This document shows positions 1 through 9,963 of a stretch of 64,000 bases of DNA, piece after piece. This DNA comes from Bradyrhizobium sp. sGM-13 (GTDB lineage Bacteria > Pseudomonadota > Alphaproteobacteria > Rhizobiales > Xanthobacteraceae): NCBI RefSeq assembly GCF_018398875.1, contig NZ_JAGWDK010000014.1, positions 120,108-184,107 on the forward strand. The letters run 5' to 3'. Numbering within the stretch: position 1 is the stretch's first letter; the number at the start of each line of letters is the position of its first letter. Below the pieces are notes generated by a model. The model was not told the origin of the DNA. It made no database searches and saw nothing but the letters and a program-made list of their open reading frames with translations. A program made the translations under genes and the position numbers.

Positions 1-1
1 G

Positions 2-946
2 TTTCCGCCTGTGGCTGCGGCGAGTCGGTTCAACTGACCCCGGCGAAGGGTTGATTTCCTTTGTTGCCGGGTCAGTAGCTGGTCCGGGCAACGTGCGTAT
101 CCTCGCCTGAACGTCGCGAAGCAGTGCGACCAGCGCATCGTCCACAGGCGTGTCTCCCTCCGGCGCGAGCAACGTCATCCCCCACCGCGCCAGCAGCGCT
201 TCCTGCACGGGGTTAGGCGAGGGCATAAACACGAACGAGCGCGGACGGTCTTCCTTGCGGCCGGACTTCTCCCAGATCTCCCAGATCCGGTGCAGCAGCA
301 GGCGGATGTTCGGGTCCGACATGCTGTAGCCGATGAATAGGATCGTCCGTCCGAGCGCGTCGGCGCGGAATTTGATGTCGAGCGGTGAATCGAACGATAG
401 GCGATTGAAAAAGTCGGTCTCCGTCAGGACGAGCGAATCATCGTCGTCGAAGTCGCCGTGAAACTTGATGATCTGAGTGACGCCTTCCGGCGCGTCGGCG
501 ATCTCCTTGGCGTTGGTGATCTTCGCGTACGGTTTGTGGTGAACGTCGAAGGCGGTTTCAAGGTTGCGGTCATAGTTGGTGGTGTAGATGGCCGGGAAAT
601 CGAGCTCGACGATCAGCCGATGCAGTTCCGAAGTGGCCACGCGATCGCAAGCAACTTTCCAGTTTCGGTCCAGCCAACTGCGCAGCGGGCCGATGCTGCC
701 CTGCTTCAGGCGGTAGTATTCGGCAAGCATCTGGTAGCCCTCGTGCATGTCGTCCATCGTGCTACGATCGAGCTCCAGCTCATCGAGCAGATGATCGATC
801 AGCGTCTGCCATGAGGGCAGCCCGACCGACATCGAGACGCCAGCGCCAACGAACAGGATGGCGTGCCGCTCCTTGATCGCGCGTGCCAGGACATCGCGGG
901 GGGCCAACCGCGCCGCTGCACCGCTCTTCGAGTACTTCATGCTCAT
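2..946 (-). CDS. SIR2-family (SIR2_2-like) protein, 3' end outside window
   Basis: Reading inward from the left edge on the minus strand, an open frame of 315 codons runs off the window without a stop. An in-frame TGA sits directly before the ATG at 946, so the start is 946 or the second ATG at 940. Visible SIR2 motifs: FVGAGVS (residues 32-38), YTTNYD (121-126), KFHGD with the likely catalytic His163, and FIGYSMSDPNIR (205-215). The protein lacks the CxxC zinc pairs of deacetylase sirtuins and instead matches the SIR2-like NAD-consuming domain used in antiphage effectors such as SIR2-HerA, DSR and Thoeris ThsA. The partner gene, if any, would lie outside the window. A housekeeping or unknown role is also possible. 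It is divergent from the TfoX-N gene, with an 82-bp gap. Confidence 0.8.
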   Translation of the reverse strand, partial: MSMKYSKSGAAARLAPRDVLARAIKERHAILFVGAGVSMSVGLPSWQTLIDHLLDELELDRSTMDDMHEGYQMLAEYYRLKQGSIGPLRSWLDRNWKVACDRVATSELHRLIVELDFPAIYTTNYDRNLETAFDVHHKPYAKITNAKEIADAPEGVTQIIKFHGDFDDDDSLVLTETDFFNRLSFDSPLDIKFRADALGRTILFIGYSMSDPNIRLLLHRIWEIWEKSGRKEDRPRSFVFMPSPNPVQEALLARWGMTLLAPEGDTPVDDALVALLRDVQARIRTLPGPATDPATKEINPSPGSVEPTRRSHRRK

Positions 947-1028
947 TCAATTGGCTTCGGTATGTTCCGTTCCAAGTGCTTCTGCTATCACTGGCCGGAA
1001 CTGCTCCGTCCGCCGCTGCAGGATTGGC

Positions 1029-1457
1029 ATGGATCGCGATTTCCTGATCGACCTGTTTGCCGATTTCGGCCCCGTCACCAGCCGCCGGATGTTTTCTGGC
1101 TACGGTATCTCCGCCGACGGCATCAATTTCGCGCTCGCGCTACGCGCCGGGCTCTATTTCCGCGCCGATGAACAGACCATTCCGGACTTCGAAGCGGAAG
1201 GCTCGACGCCGTTTCAGTATCAGACGCGAGCCAAGACGGTCACCGTAAACTCGTACTGGCAATTGCCGGCGCGGCTATTCGATGATTCCGAGGAACTGGC
1301 CGCATGGGCGAGGGCAGCGCTGGCCGCGGCGCAGCGCGCAGCTCTGCGCAAGCGACCGAAGGCGCGCAGGGCAGCGAAGGCAAAGGTTTCGCGAAAGGCG
1401 GGCAAGCCGGCTGCGAAGCGGAAAGCCACGGGCACGCGGAAGGCGCGGCGCAAATAG
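1029..1457 (+). CDS. TfoX N-terminal domain protein
   Basis: A 142-aa protein. Residues 1-95 match the TfoX-N fold (MDRDFLIDLFADFGPVTSRRMFSG pattern, then GLYFRAD and PFQYQT). The C-terminal 45 residues are a Lys/Arg/Ala-rich basic tail that could bind nucleic acid. The ATG at 1029 follows an AGGA at 1020-1023 and agrees with the family start; a longer frame exists upstream but lacks homology. TfoX-N proteins are usually of unknown function outside the Vibrio/Haemophilus competence regulators, and the competence C-terminal domain is absent here. It converges with the diguanylate cyclase gene, with only 7 bp between the stops. Confidence 0.8.
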   Translation: MDRDFLIDLFADFGPVTSRRMFSGYGISADGINFALALRAGLYFRADEQTIPDFEAEGSTPFQYQTRAKTVTVNSYWQLPARLFDDSEELAAWARAALAAAQRAALRKRPKARRAAKAKVSRKAGKPAAKRKATGTRKARRK

Positions 1458-1464
1458 CGAGAGC

Positions 1465-2532
1465 CTAGGCGACCTGGCTGCGGGTTTCGGCGGCGTATTC
1501 GGGGTCGAGTTCGCAGACCACACGGTTGCGGCCGTTGCGCTTGGCGGCGTAGAGGCAGGCATCGGCGCGCTCGATCAGCGAATCGGTGTCGTCGTCCGGC
1601 TTTAGCATGGAGACGCCGACCGAGATGGTGACGCGGCCGAGAATTTCGCCGGTCGATTTCTTCTTCAATTCCTTGGCCATGACGGCGCGGCGGACGTGGT
1701 CGGCGACCGTCAGCGCCTGACGCAGACCGGTATTCGGCAATACCACCGCGAACTCCTCGCCGCCATAGCGGGCGGTGATGTCCTGGCCCTTGATGGTTTG
1801 CTTCAGCGACATCGCTACCAGCCGCAGCACCTGATCGCCGGTAAGATGGCCATAGGAATCGTTGAATGATTTGAAATGGTCGATGTCGAACATCATCAGC
1901 GACAGCGGTTCGCCGCTCGCCAGCGCCGTCCGCACCGCCATCTCGATCGAGCGGTCGAAATATTTGCGATTACCCAATCCGGTCAGCGGATCGGTCAAGC
2001 TCTCGGCGCGGATCGCTTCGAGGCTGTGCTGTAGATTGCTGATCTCGGTCCTGGACAGCGTGAGGCGGCTCTCCAGCGCCTTGTTGGTCTCGCGCATCTC
2101 GCGCGTCGATTTCACCAGGCCGTCGACGATCGCCTTGATCTGATCGCGGCTTTTGGCGTTCCTGAGTTTTTCGGTCGCGCCGCTCAGCTTGGCGTCATAG
2201 CTCTCCGACATGGAGAGCGCCTCGGTAATGAGGGTCATCACGTCGTCGATCTCGCCGATCACACGCGCGCCGACCTTGTCGATGCGGTCGGAGGCCTTGA
2301 TGTGGGAGAGATAGGTTTCGTAGATCTGTTCGAGATCGGACTCGCTCAGCTTGCCGTTGCGCGCCAGCGTCTCGTTGATGATCTTGTTGAGGGGAGCATT
2401 GTATCCGGTCGCGTAGACGTACCAGATTTCATAGTTGCGTGGGACGGCGGTCTGCCTGAGGGATTTGATCTGGCCCAACGCGACTTCGGCAAACGCCATC
2501 GTGCGTTCGTGCTCGTCCAGCAGCTTGACCAC
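1465..2532 (-). CDS. GGDEF-domain diguanylate cyclase
   Basis: A 355-aa cytoplasmic protein with no membrane segment. The N-terminal 150 residues are helical and of unknown sensory type. A heptad-like coiled region (about 125-175) leads into a GGDEF domain from about 176. The metal ligand region FDIDHFK (215-221) and the active-site motif GGEEF (257-261) are intact, so it should convert two GTP to c-di-GMP. The position of the product-inhibition I-site (RxxD, six residues before the first Gly) reads KGQD (248-251), so the Arg is lost. The ATG at 2532 is the only convincing start. The small PilZ protein at 48.0 kb is a possible c-di-GMP reader in the same window. Confidence 0.9.
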   Translation of the reverse strand: MVKLLDEHERTMAFAEVALGQIKSLRQTAVPRNYEIWYVYATGYNAPLNKIINETLARNGKLSESDLEQIYETYLSHIKASDRIDKVGARVIGEIDDVMTLITEALSMSESYDAKLSGATEKLRNAKSRDQIKAIVDGLVKSTREMRETNKALESRLTLSRTEISNLQHSLEAIRAESLTDPLTGLGNRKYFDRSIEMAVRTALASGEPLSLMMFDIDHFKSFNDSYGHLTGDQVLRLVAMSLKQTIKGQDITARYGGEEFAVVLPNTGLRQALTVADHVRRAVMAKELKKKSTGEILGRVTISVGVSMLKPDDDTDSLIERADACLYAAKRNGRNRVVCELDPEYAAETRSQVA

Positions 2533-2658
2533 TGATCCGTTCCCAATAGCGAGCAGCGCCGGTCGTCGCCGTGCAGCAATGATTAAATTATCGCCGCAGG
2601 TTAACGGAGGAGGATGAACGGCCGGTAAACGGTTCCGGCCGCAGGAAATCGACGCTTG

Positions 2659-4143
<1,485 letters not shown>

Positions 4144-4531
4144 TGAGCCTCTAGTCGACACCGCCGTTCGGAATCGAAGGTAACAAAGGCTGTCGCGTTT
4201 TGCCCCGAAACGGCGCGCTTTTGAAAAGCTGGGGGCTCTGACTTACGCAGACGAGCGGCTAACCTAAGGAATCGCGTTTCGATCCAAGGCCGCGTTGAGC
4301 GCGAACATAGGGTCGAAATGGCCAAAGTCAATCTAGGAACCGGCATTGAAGCCCAGAAAGCTTAATGTTTTCGCACAAATAACGGCAAGAACCGTCATTT
4401 GGCCGTCAAATTGAGCCATCTCATTCCCATCGAACGAAGCCGTTGAACCATGGGCAATCGCCTGCCGACTATGGCATTGAAACAGCTTCGCACGGGCCAA
4501 ATCAGGACGAATCGTGCGCAGGGGGAATTCC
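4144..4531. other. Intergenic region between rhlE and the caspase gene
   Basis: These 388 bases hold the divergent upstream regions of rhlE (minus) and the orthocaspase gene (plus). No convincing small gene, RNA or terminator was seen. The sequence is visibly less GC-rich around 4330-4450, as expected for promoters, but no promoter could be assigned. Confidence 0.4.
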
Positions 4532-6028
4532 ATGAAAGGCTGGCTTCTCAGACTGCTTGCGGTGACAAGTCTTGCAACTTGCATCACGGCCTATGCCGTG
4601 CCTGCGCAGGCGGAAAAGCGCGTCGCGCTGGTGGTCGGTAACAACGACTACCGGAACGTGCCCAAGCTGCAGAAGGCAGTCAACGACGCCCGCACCATGG
4701 GCGATACGCTGAAGCAGCTCGGCTTCACGGTGATGGTGGCGGAAAACCAGAACCGGCAGGCGTTCAGCCAGACGTTGCTGGCGTTCGACAAGGCGGTCGA
4801 CGCCGGGGATACGGCATTCTTCTTCTATGCCGGCCACGGTTTTGAAATCGCGGGCCAGAATTTCCTGCTGCCAACCGACGTGCCGGCGGCGACCGAAGGC
4901 CAGGAAGAACTCGTGCGCGACGCCTCGATCCTCGCCGACCGCATCATCGAGCGGCTGCAGAACCGGAAGGTACGCACTGCCATTCTGGTGTTCGATGCCT
5001 GCCGCAACAATCCGTTCGAGCGCGCCGGCACGCGTGCGGTTGCCGGCGGCGGCGGTCTCGCGCCGATGACGCAATTGCCGGAAGGCGTGTTCTCGATCTT
5101 CTCGGCGGGGCCACGGCAGACCGCGCTCGACCGGCTTTCCAATGACGACGCCAATCCCAATTCGGTGTTCACGCGAACCTTCGCCAAGGAGATCACGCAG
5201 CCCGGCGCGAACCTCGTTCAAGTTGCGCAACGCACGCGGCGCGCGGTCAGCGAACTGGCAGAGACCGTGCGCCACAAGCAGATCCCGGTTTACTTCGACC
5301 AGATGGTCGACGACGTTTTCCTGAATGGTTTGGCGAAGGCCCAGCCCGAGGCGGCGACGCCCGCCGAACCGCTGCAAAAGCTTGCAGCTTTGCCTCCGGT
5401 ACAGCGCCTGCAGCCGCAGAACGATTCCGTCAACGCGCCGATCGCGATGTTCTCGCGCCACAATGGCGGCTGGACCGTGGTGTTCTCGATCGCCGATCCG
5501 ACGCTCGGCATTTCCTGGCGGATCGGCGACAGCGGCGATTTCCGCGAGACCGGCTTCATGGATACGCTCGATCCGCGGACCCGCAAGCGGATGCCCAACC
5601 CGTCGGTCGAGCTGCCGGCCGATGCACCGGCGGCCGTCATCCAGGTGCGCTATGTCGACACCAATGGCGAGTTGCAGGGGCCGTTTCCGATCAGGTTCGA
5701 TCCCGAAGCCGCACTGATCCGCGACCAGCGCAAGATCCTCGATATGACCGCGACGAGCTGGCTGTCGTTCCGCGAGTACAACGGGCTTCTGGTCTACTAT
5801 ACGCACCTGGTGTCGTACCGCTGCGCGATCCGCGAAGTGCGCCTCGGCATCGACAGTGCGGTGCCCGACAAGGTGCTGAAAATGCCGCCTTGCGACACTC
5901 GCGATCCCATCGCCATTCCGCGCGACGCGCAGCCTTATTTGAAGCTCGCGCCGGCGACCAGATCGGTTTCGGTGGAATTGACCTATCGCGACGGCAGCGT
6001 CTCCGAGATCAAGAGTTTTAGGCGGTAG
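4532..6028 (+). CDS. Secreted caspase-family (C14, orthocaspase) protein
   Basis: A 498-aa protein. Residues 1-27 form a Sec signal peptide ending AVPAQA, so the mature enzyme should be periplasmic. Residues 28-250 carry the caspase p20-like fold: RVALVVGNNDY near the start, the catalytic His102 in FFYAGHG and the catalytic Cys157 in FDACRNNPF. The dyad is intact. The C-terminal 230 residues match no domain I recognise and may be a sensor or substrate-binding part. The ATG at 4532 follows AGGGGG with a 7-base gap. Prokaryotic caspases cleave after basic or acidic residues and have been linked to stress or defence; the target here is unknown. Confidence 0.88.
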   Translation: MKGWLLRLLAVTSLATCITAYAVPAQAEKRVALVVGNNDYRNVPKLQKAVNDARTMGDTLKQLGFTVMVAENQNRQAFSQTLLAFDKAVDAGDTAFFFYAGHGFEIAGQNFLLPTDVPAATEGQEELVRDASILADRIIERLQNRKVRTAILVFDACRNNPFERAGTRAVAGGGGLAPMTQLPEGVFSIFSAGPRQTALDRLSNDDANPNSVFTRTFAKEITQPGANLVQVAQRTRRAVSELAETVRHKQIPVYFDQMVDDVFLNGLAKAQPEAATPAEPLQKLAALPPVQRLQPQNDSVNAPIAMFSRHNGGWTVVFSIADPTLGISWRIGDSGDFRETGFMDTLDPRTRKRMPNPSVELPADAPAAVIQVRYVDTNGELQGPFPIRFDPEAALIRDQRKILDMTATSWLSFREYNGLLVYYTHLVSYRCAIREVRLGIDSAVPDKVLKMPPCDTRDPIAIPRDAQPYLKLAPATRSVSVELTYRDGSVSEIKSFRR

Positions 6029-6075
6029 CATACACGGCCTCGATTGCATCACAGGCACGTCGGAGCAGCTCTCCT

Positions 6076-6200
6076 CCGTCGTCCCTGCGAACGCAGGGAC
6101 CCATAACCACAAATGCACGTTGTTTGAAGGAAGCCGTTATCGATCCAGCACGACAACGACCGCCGCGGCGTATGGGTCCCTGCGTTCGCAGGGACGACGG
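6076..6200. repeat. Perfect 30-bp inverted repeat pair (REP-like doublet)
   Basis: Two 30-bp elements, 6076-6105 and 6171-6200, are exact reverse complements. Each is itself a palindrome built on GTCCCTGCG-AA-CGCAGGGAC. They are separated by 65 bases, so the whole unit could fold as a long hairpin. They lie between the caspase stop and the FAD monooxygenase start. This resembles REP/BIME-type dispersed repeats. Confidence 0.85.
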
Positions 6201-6265
6201 TTGCCGATGCCTGGCAGATGATCGATGCTGCCCCTCGACGGGAAAATCGGCGACAGGAGCGAGCG

Positions 6266-7483
6266 GTGAAAGTACGTTGCTGCATCGTCGGCGGCGGGCC
6301 GGCCGGAATGATGCTCGGATATCTGTTGGGCCGCGCCGGAATCCATGTCGTGGTGCTGGAGAAGCACGCCGACTTCTTTCGCGATTTTCGCGGCGACACC
6401 GTGCATCCCTCGACGCTGCAGGTGATGGACGAACTCGGGCTGATCGACGGCTTCCTGAACCTGCCGCACCAGCGCTTGCAGAAGATGCAAGGCATGTTCG
6501 GCGGAGAAACGGTGCGGATCGCCGATCTGAGCAGGCTTCGCGTCAAATATCCCTTCATCGCCTTCATGCCGCAGTGGGACTTTCTCAATTTCCTGCGCGA
6601 AAGCGGCAAGCGGTTCGACTCGCTCAAGGTGATGATGTCGACGGAAGCGATCGATCTCATTCGAGACGGCGAGCGCGTCACAGGCGTGAAGGCGAAGACG
6701 CCGGATGGCATCATCGACATCGAGGCCGACCTGACCATTGCCTGCGACGGGCGTCATTCGCTGGTGCGCGAACGCGCTGGCCTTGAGGTCGAGGAAATCG
6801 GCGCGCCGATGGATGTCTTGTGGTTTCGCGCCGGCAAGCGGGAGAACGAAAACGAGAGCCTGTTTGCCCGGGTCGATCCCGGCAAGATGATGGTGACCTT
6901 CGACCGCGGCGACTATTGGCAATGCGCGTTCGTCATTCCCAAGGGACAGTACGACGCGGTCAAGGCGAGGGGACTGCCCGCGCTGCTCGACGACATCGGG
7001 CGCATGGCGCCGATCCTGAAACCGGGACTTGCCGAGGTGAAGAGCTGGGACGATGTCAAGCTGTTGACGGTTGCGGTCAACCGGCTGAAGCGCTGGACGC
7101 GGCCGGGGCTATTGTGCATCGGCGACGCCGCGCATGCGATGTCGCCGATCGGCGGCGTCGGCGTCAACCTCGCGGTTCAGGATGCCGTGGCGACGGCGAA
7201 TCTGCTAGCGTCGAAGCTGGTAAGCGGCTGCCCGTCCGAAGACGAACTCGACGCGGTGCGCCGGAGGCGCGAATTCCCGGTGCGGATGACGCAGCGGATG
7301 CAGGTCGTCGTGCAGAACAACATCGTGAACGCTGCGCTGAAGCCGGGCAATCAGCCGCTGAAGGTCCCGCTGGTCATGCGGCTGGTCACCGCAGTGCCCT
7401 GGCTGCAGGGCGTCACGGCGCGGTTAGTGGGGCTTGGCGTGCGCCCCGAGCATGTGCATTCGCCATGCAGCGCCGGCAATTGA
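6266..7483 (+). CDS. FAD-dependent monooxygenase (PHBH/UbiH-like)
   Basis: A 405-aa flavoprotein. The N-terminal dinucleotide fold CCIVGGGPAGMM (residues 4-15) binds FAD, a DGRHSLVR motif (about 161-168) is the second FAD/NAD(P)H-contact motif, and CIGDAAHAMSPIGGVGVNLAVQDA (about 285-308, quoted in part) is the third. This three-motif set defines class A aromatic hydroxylases. The substrate is not evident; the nearest families act on phenolic or polyketide-like rings. The GTG at 6266 follows AGGAG with a 6-base gap and begins right at the nucleotide fold, so it was preferred over an upstream ATG at 6218. No obvious catabolic neighbours. Confidence 0.85.
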   Translation: MKVRCCIVGGGPAGMMLGYLLGRAGIHVVVLEKHADFFRDFRGDTVHPSTLQVMDELGLIDGFLNLPHQRLQKMQGMFGGETVRIADLSRLRVKYPFIAFMPQWDFLNFLRESGKRFDSLKVMMSTEAIDLIRDGERVTGVKAKTPDGIIDIEADLTIACDGRHSLVRERAGLEVEEIGAPMDVLWFRAGKRENENESLFARVDPGKMMVTFDRGDYWQCAFVIPKGQYDAVKARGLPALLDDIGRMAPILKPGLAEVKSWDDVKLLTVAVNRLKRWTRPGLLCIGDAAHAMSPIGGVGVNLAVQDAVATANLLASKLVSGCPSEDELDAVRRRREFPVRMTQRMQVVVQNNIVNAALKPGNQPLKVPLVMRLVTAVPWLQGVTARLVGLGVRPEHVHSPCSAGN

Positions 7484-7669
7484 GCTGCGGCCCTGCCGAA
7501 ACAACCCAAAAGTTGTGTTTTGGTATCCTCAACCGGAGATAACATTGCGCGTAACTGTAGCAATCGGGTGACAGCCAAAGGGCTGGAATCCGGGTAATTT
7601 GGGTCATGATTTCGATTTGATGCTCACCCGCTGCTCATCCGCGCAGTGCTCACTAAAGGGGCGAATGCA

Positions 7670-8458
7670 ATGAAGAAACTGGTACTTGCTGCTTCCATCC
7701 TTGCCGCCAGCGCGGCGAGCGCGTTTGCCGCAGACATGCCGGCGCGCATCGCGAAGGCGCCCGTGGTGCCCCCGGTCGTTACCTATGACTGGTCCGGCAT
7801 CTATGTCGGTGGCGCGGTTGGCGGCGCCTGGCACGACACCGCCGGAAATTTCTTCAATGTTCCGCCCTTCCTCTGGGGCACCGGTAACAGCGACACCGCT
7901 TTGATCTACGGCGGCTTTGCCGGAATCCAGAAGCAGTGGGGCAACTTCGTCCTCGGTATCGAAGGCGGCTTTAATGCCCTCGACAACGGCTTTAACACCA
8001 CCAGCAGCGCCGGCTTGATCGGTGAGCGCTGCGGGATAGGTGCCGGCTTTTCCTGCCAAAGCCGCATCAATGACATCTGGTATATCGGCGGGCGGGTCGG
8101 TTATGCTTGGAATCGCTTCATGGTGTATGGCCAGGGCGGCTACGCGCAGGCTGACATCGACACCCAGATCCTCCTCAACGGAACCGGCTTTACGTCGGAC
8201 CATGCCGGCGCTTCGCATGGCGGCTGGTATGCCGGCGTTGGTGGCGAATACGCGGTTCTCGACAATCTGATCATCGGCATCGACTACAAGCACTACGAGT
8301 TCGACAGCAAGCAGCACAATTGTAATCTGGCGTTGGTCACCTGCACTCCTGGAGGTGTGACCTTCCGCAACGTCGATGCGGATGTCGACGCTGTGATGGC
8401 TCGGTTGAGCTACAAGTTCAACCCGTGGCCGACCGGGCCGGTCGTCGCCAGGTACTGA
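7670..8458 (+). CDS. Outer-membrane beta-barrel protein (OMP25/31, porin family)
   Basis: A 262-aa secreted barrel protein. Residues 1-22 are a signal peptide (MKKLVLAASILAAS... cleaving after AFA). The mature part starts with a Pro/Ala-rich linker, then YDWSGIYVGG, the typical first strand, and alternating aromatic/glycine strands to a C-terminal VVARY whose final aromatic residue fits the barrel-assembly signal. The ATG at 7670 follows AAGGGG. It is followed directly by a strong intrinsic terminator, so it is probably a single-gene unit. Similar proteins occur at 9964 and 17966. The role is usually structural or a narrow pore. Confidence 0.9.
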   Translation: MKKLVLAASILAASAASAFAADMPARIAKAPVVPPVVTYDWSGIYVGGAVGGAWHDTAGNFFNVPPFLWGTGNSDTALIYGGFAGIQKQWGNFVLGIEGGFNALDNGFNTTSSAGLIGERCGIGAGFSCQSRINDIWYIGGRVGYAWNRFMVYGQGGYAQADIDTQILLNGTGFTSDHAGASHGGWYAGVGGEYAVLDNLIIGIDYKHYEFDSKQHNCNLALVTCTPGGVTFRNVDADVDAVMARLSYKFNPWPTGPVVARY

Positions 8459-8487
8459 TCCAAGTACTGAAATCCAGAGATGATGGA

Positions 8488-8516
8488 AAAGCCCCGGCCT
8501 TGGCCGGGGCTTTTTT
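8488..8516 (+). terminator. Rho-independent terminator after barrel gene
   Basis: The arms GCCCCGGCC (8491-8499) and GGCCGGGGC (8502-8510) are followed by six T. It lies 30 bases after the barrel-protein stop. Confidence 0.92.
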
Positions 8517-8549
8517 CGTGCAGGCGGAGGATCCGGCAAGTCCTTTTGG

Positions 8550-9320
8550 CTACCCCATGACGGAATACCCGCCATCGATAGGAATCGCCGTGCCGGTGAC
8601 AAAGTCGGAGGCAGGCGAGGCGAGGAAGACGGCGATTCCCGCAAAGTCGTCAATTCCGCCCCAGCGCGCCGCCGGCGTGCGCGCCAGCACCCGATCGTGC
8701 AGGCCGTCGATCTCCTGGCGAGCGCGCTTGGTGAGATCAGTGTCGATCCAGCCCGGCAGCACGGCGTTGGCCTGGATGTTGTCGGCTGCCCAGGCGCAGG
8801 CGCAGGAACGGGTGAACTGCACGATGCCGCCCTTGCTTGCGGCATAGGCTGGCGTGAAGCTGGCGCCGAAGATCGACATCATCGAGCCGATATTGATGAT
8901 CTTGCCGCCGCCGGCCGCTTTCATCGCCGGATAGACCGCCTGCGAGCACAGGAAGGCGCTGGTGAGGTTGGTTTGGATCACGCTGTTCCACTCGGCGATA
9001 TCAAGCGCATGCGGCGGCTTGCGGATATTGATACCGGCATTGTTGACCAGGATATCGATGCGGCCGAGATCGCGGACGACGCGCTCGGCCATCGTGGTGA
9101 CCGCCGCCTTGTCGGTGACATCAGCCGCCACCGCAATCGCTCTGGCGCCGCCTTGCGTAAGATCCGCGACCGCGTCGGCCGACTTGGCTTCGTTGCGGCC
9201 CACCACGGCGATCGCCGCGCCGGCCTCTGCGAGGCCCCGGGCCATGCCGAGCCCGATGCCGCCATTGCCGCCGGTGACGATAGCTACCTTGCCGGAGAGG
9301 TCGAAGAGTTTTGTGGTCAT
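8550..9320 (-). CDS. SDR-family oxidoreductase, gluconate 5-dehydrogenase-like
   Basis: A 256-aa classical short-chain dehydrogenase. The NAD(P)-binding motif TGGNGGIG is at residues 16-23, NNAG lies near 91-94, and the catalytic Ser and YxxxK (AYAASKGG) are near 139-157. The C-terminal TGTAIPIDGGYS is the standard end of this family. Sequence style is closest to 2-dehydro-3-deoxy-gluconate or gluconate 5-dehydrogenases, but substrate cannot be fixed from sequence. It converges with the barrel gene before it and stands alone, with a dispersed repeat upstream of its start. Confidence 0.87.
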   Translation of the reverse strand: MTTKLFDLSGKVAIVTGGNGGIGLGMARGLAEAGAAIAVVGRNEAKSADAVADLTQGGARAIAVAADVTDKAAVTTMAERVVRDLGRIDILVNNAGINIRKPPHALDIAEWNSVIQTNLTSAFLCSQAVYPAMKAAGGGKIINIGSMMSIFGASFTPAYAASKGGIVQFTRSCACAWAADNIQANAVLPGWIDTDLTKRARQEIDGLHDRVLARTPAARWGGIDDFAGIAVFLASPASDFVTGTAIPIDGGYSVMG

Positions 9321-9338
9321 TGTTGTTGTCCAGTTTCT

Positions 9339-9467
9339 GTAGGATGGTTGGAGCCAACGGATCGCGCGAATGCGCGCCCGATGACAGCTCCGCGATATCC
9401 ATCATCAATCACAACGCGTAAAGTCGATGGGTATCGCTGCGCTCCACCGATACTACGCATCTACGAG
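9339..9467. repeat. Dispersed Bradyrhizobium-type intergenic repeat
   Basis: The stretch contains the arms GTAGGATGG (from 9339) and GATGGGTATCGCTGCGCTCC (9427 onward), which resemble the boundaries of an intergenic repeat I associate with Bradyrhizobium genomes. The call is from memory of the pattern; there is no second copy of this type in the window. Confidence 0.45.
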
Positions 9468-9468
9468 C

Positions 9469-9654
9469 CTAGCGGTTGCCTAGCCAGATCAGGATCAGGC
9501 CGATGGCGGCAAGCACTGCGCCATATCCTGCCCATTGCAGTTGATTAATCATGAAGCTCGATGGCGGCCAGCGAATGGCACCTGTGCCTTGACCGATCCA
9601 CAACAGGCCGATGGCAAGCGCCAGAAAGCCGATGATCGAAAGCGATCTGGCCAT
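9469..9654 (-). CDS. Small two-helix membrane protein
   Basis: A 61-aa protein with two hydrophobic helices (about residues 4-22 and 40-59) joined by a short loop, and almost no charged residues. The ATG at 9654 is preceded by a perfect AGGAGG with a 4-base gap, which decides it against a longer 115-codon frame starting at 9816. No known domain. Its neighbours (SDR downstream, barrel gene upstream) do not suggest a role. Confidence 0.72.
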   Translation of the reverse strand: MARSLSIIGFLALAIGLLWIGQGTGAIRWPPSSFMINQLQWAGYGAVLAAIGLILIWLGNR

Positions 9655-9911
9655 GGATCCTCCTGCTGCCGTTTCGGCCTCTGGACGCCCCGCGGACATA
9701 GTCGGCCCCGGCAGGAAATCGTTGCCGGTGGAGCGGCCGTAGCTTCCGATCGAATACAAAGCCAGCGGGCTTCGCAAGGCTGGAAGTCGCGGCGTCGCCA
9801 TCTCGACGGTCATCATGCATGGACCGCCGGACGGTCATTCTCACGCTTGCCCTGGCGATCGCCGCCGCCCTCATTCGAGACCGGTCGGGGTGGCGCGGCA
9901 CCCCGCAGACG

Positions 9912-9942
9912 CAAAAAAGCCCCGGACGATGCCGGGGCTTTT
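9912..9942 (-). terminator. Intrinsic terminator after barrel gene (minus strand)
   Basis: The arms GCCCCGG/CCGGGGC (9919-9925 and 9932-9938) enclose a 6-base loop, followed on the minus strand by six T (9913-9918). It lies 22 bases beyond the stop of the barrel gene at 9964. The short T run on the plus side may make it partly bidirectional. Confidence 0.9.
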
Positions 9943-9963
9943 GAGCTGTCGAGTTGGCAGAGA

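Noticed and set aside
4502..6118. 538-codon frame antisense to the caspase gene
   Set aside because: Composition typical of a shadow frame; the plus-strand gene has a signal peptide and catalytic dyad.
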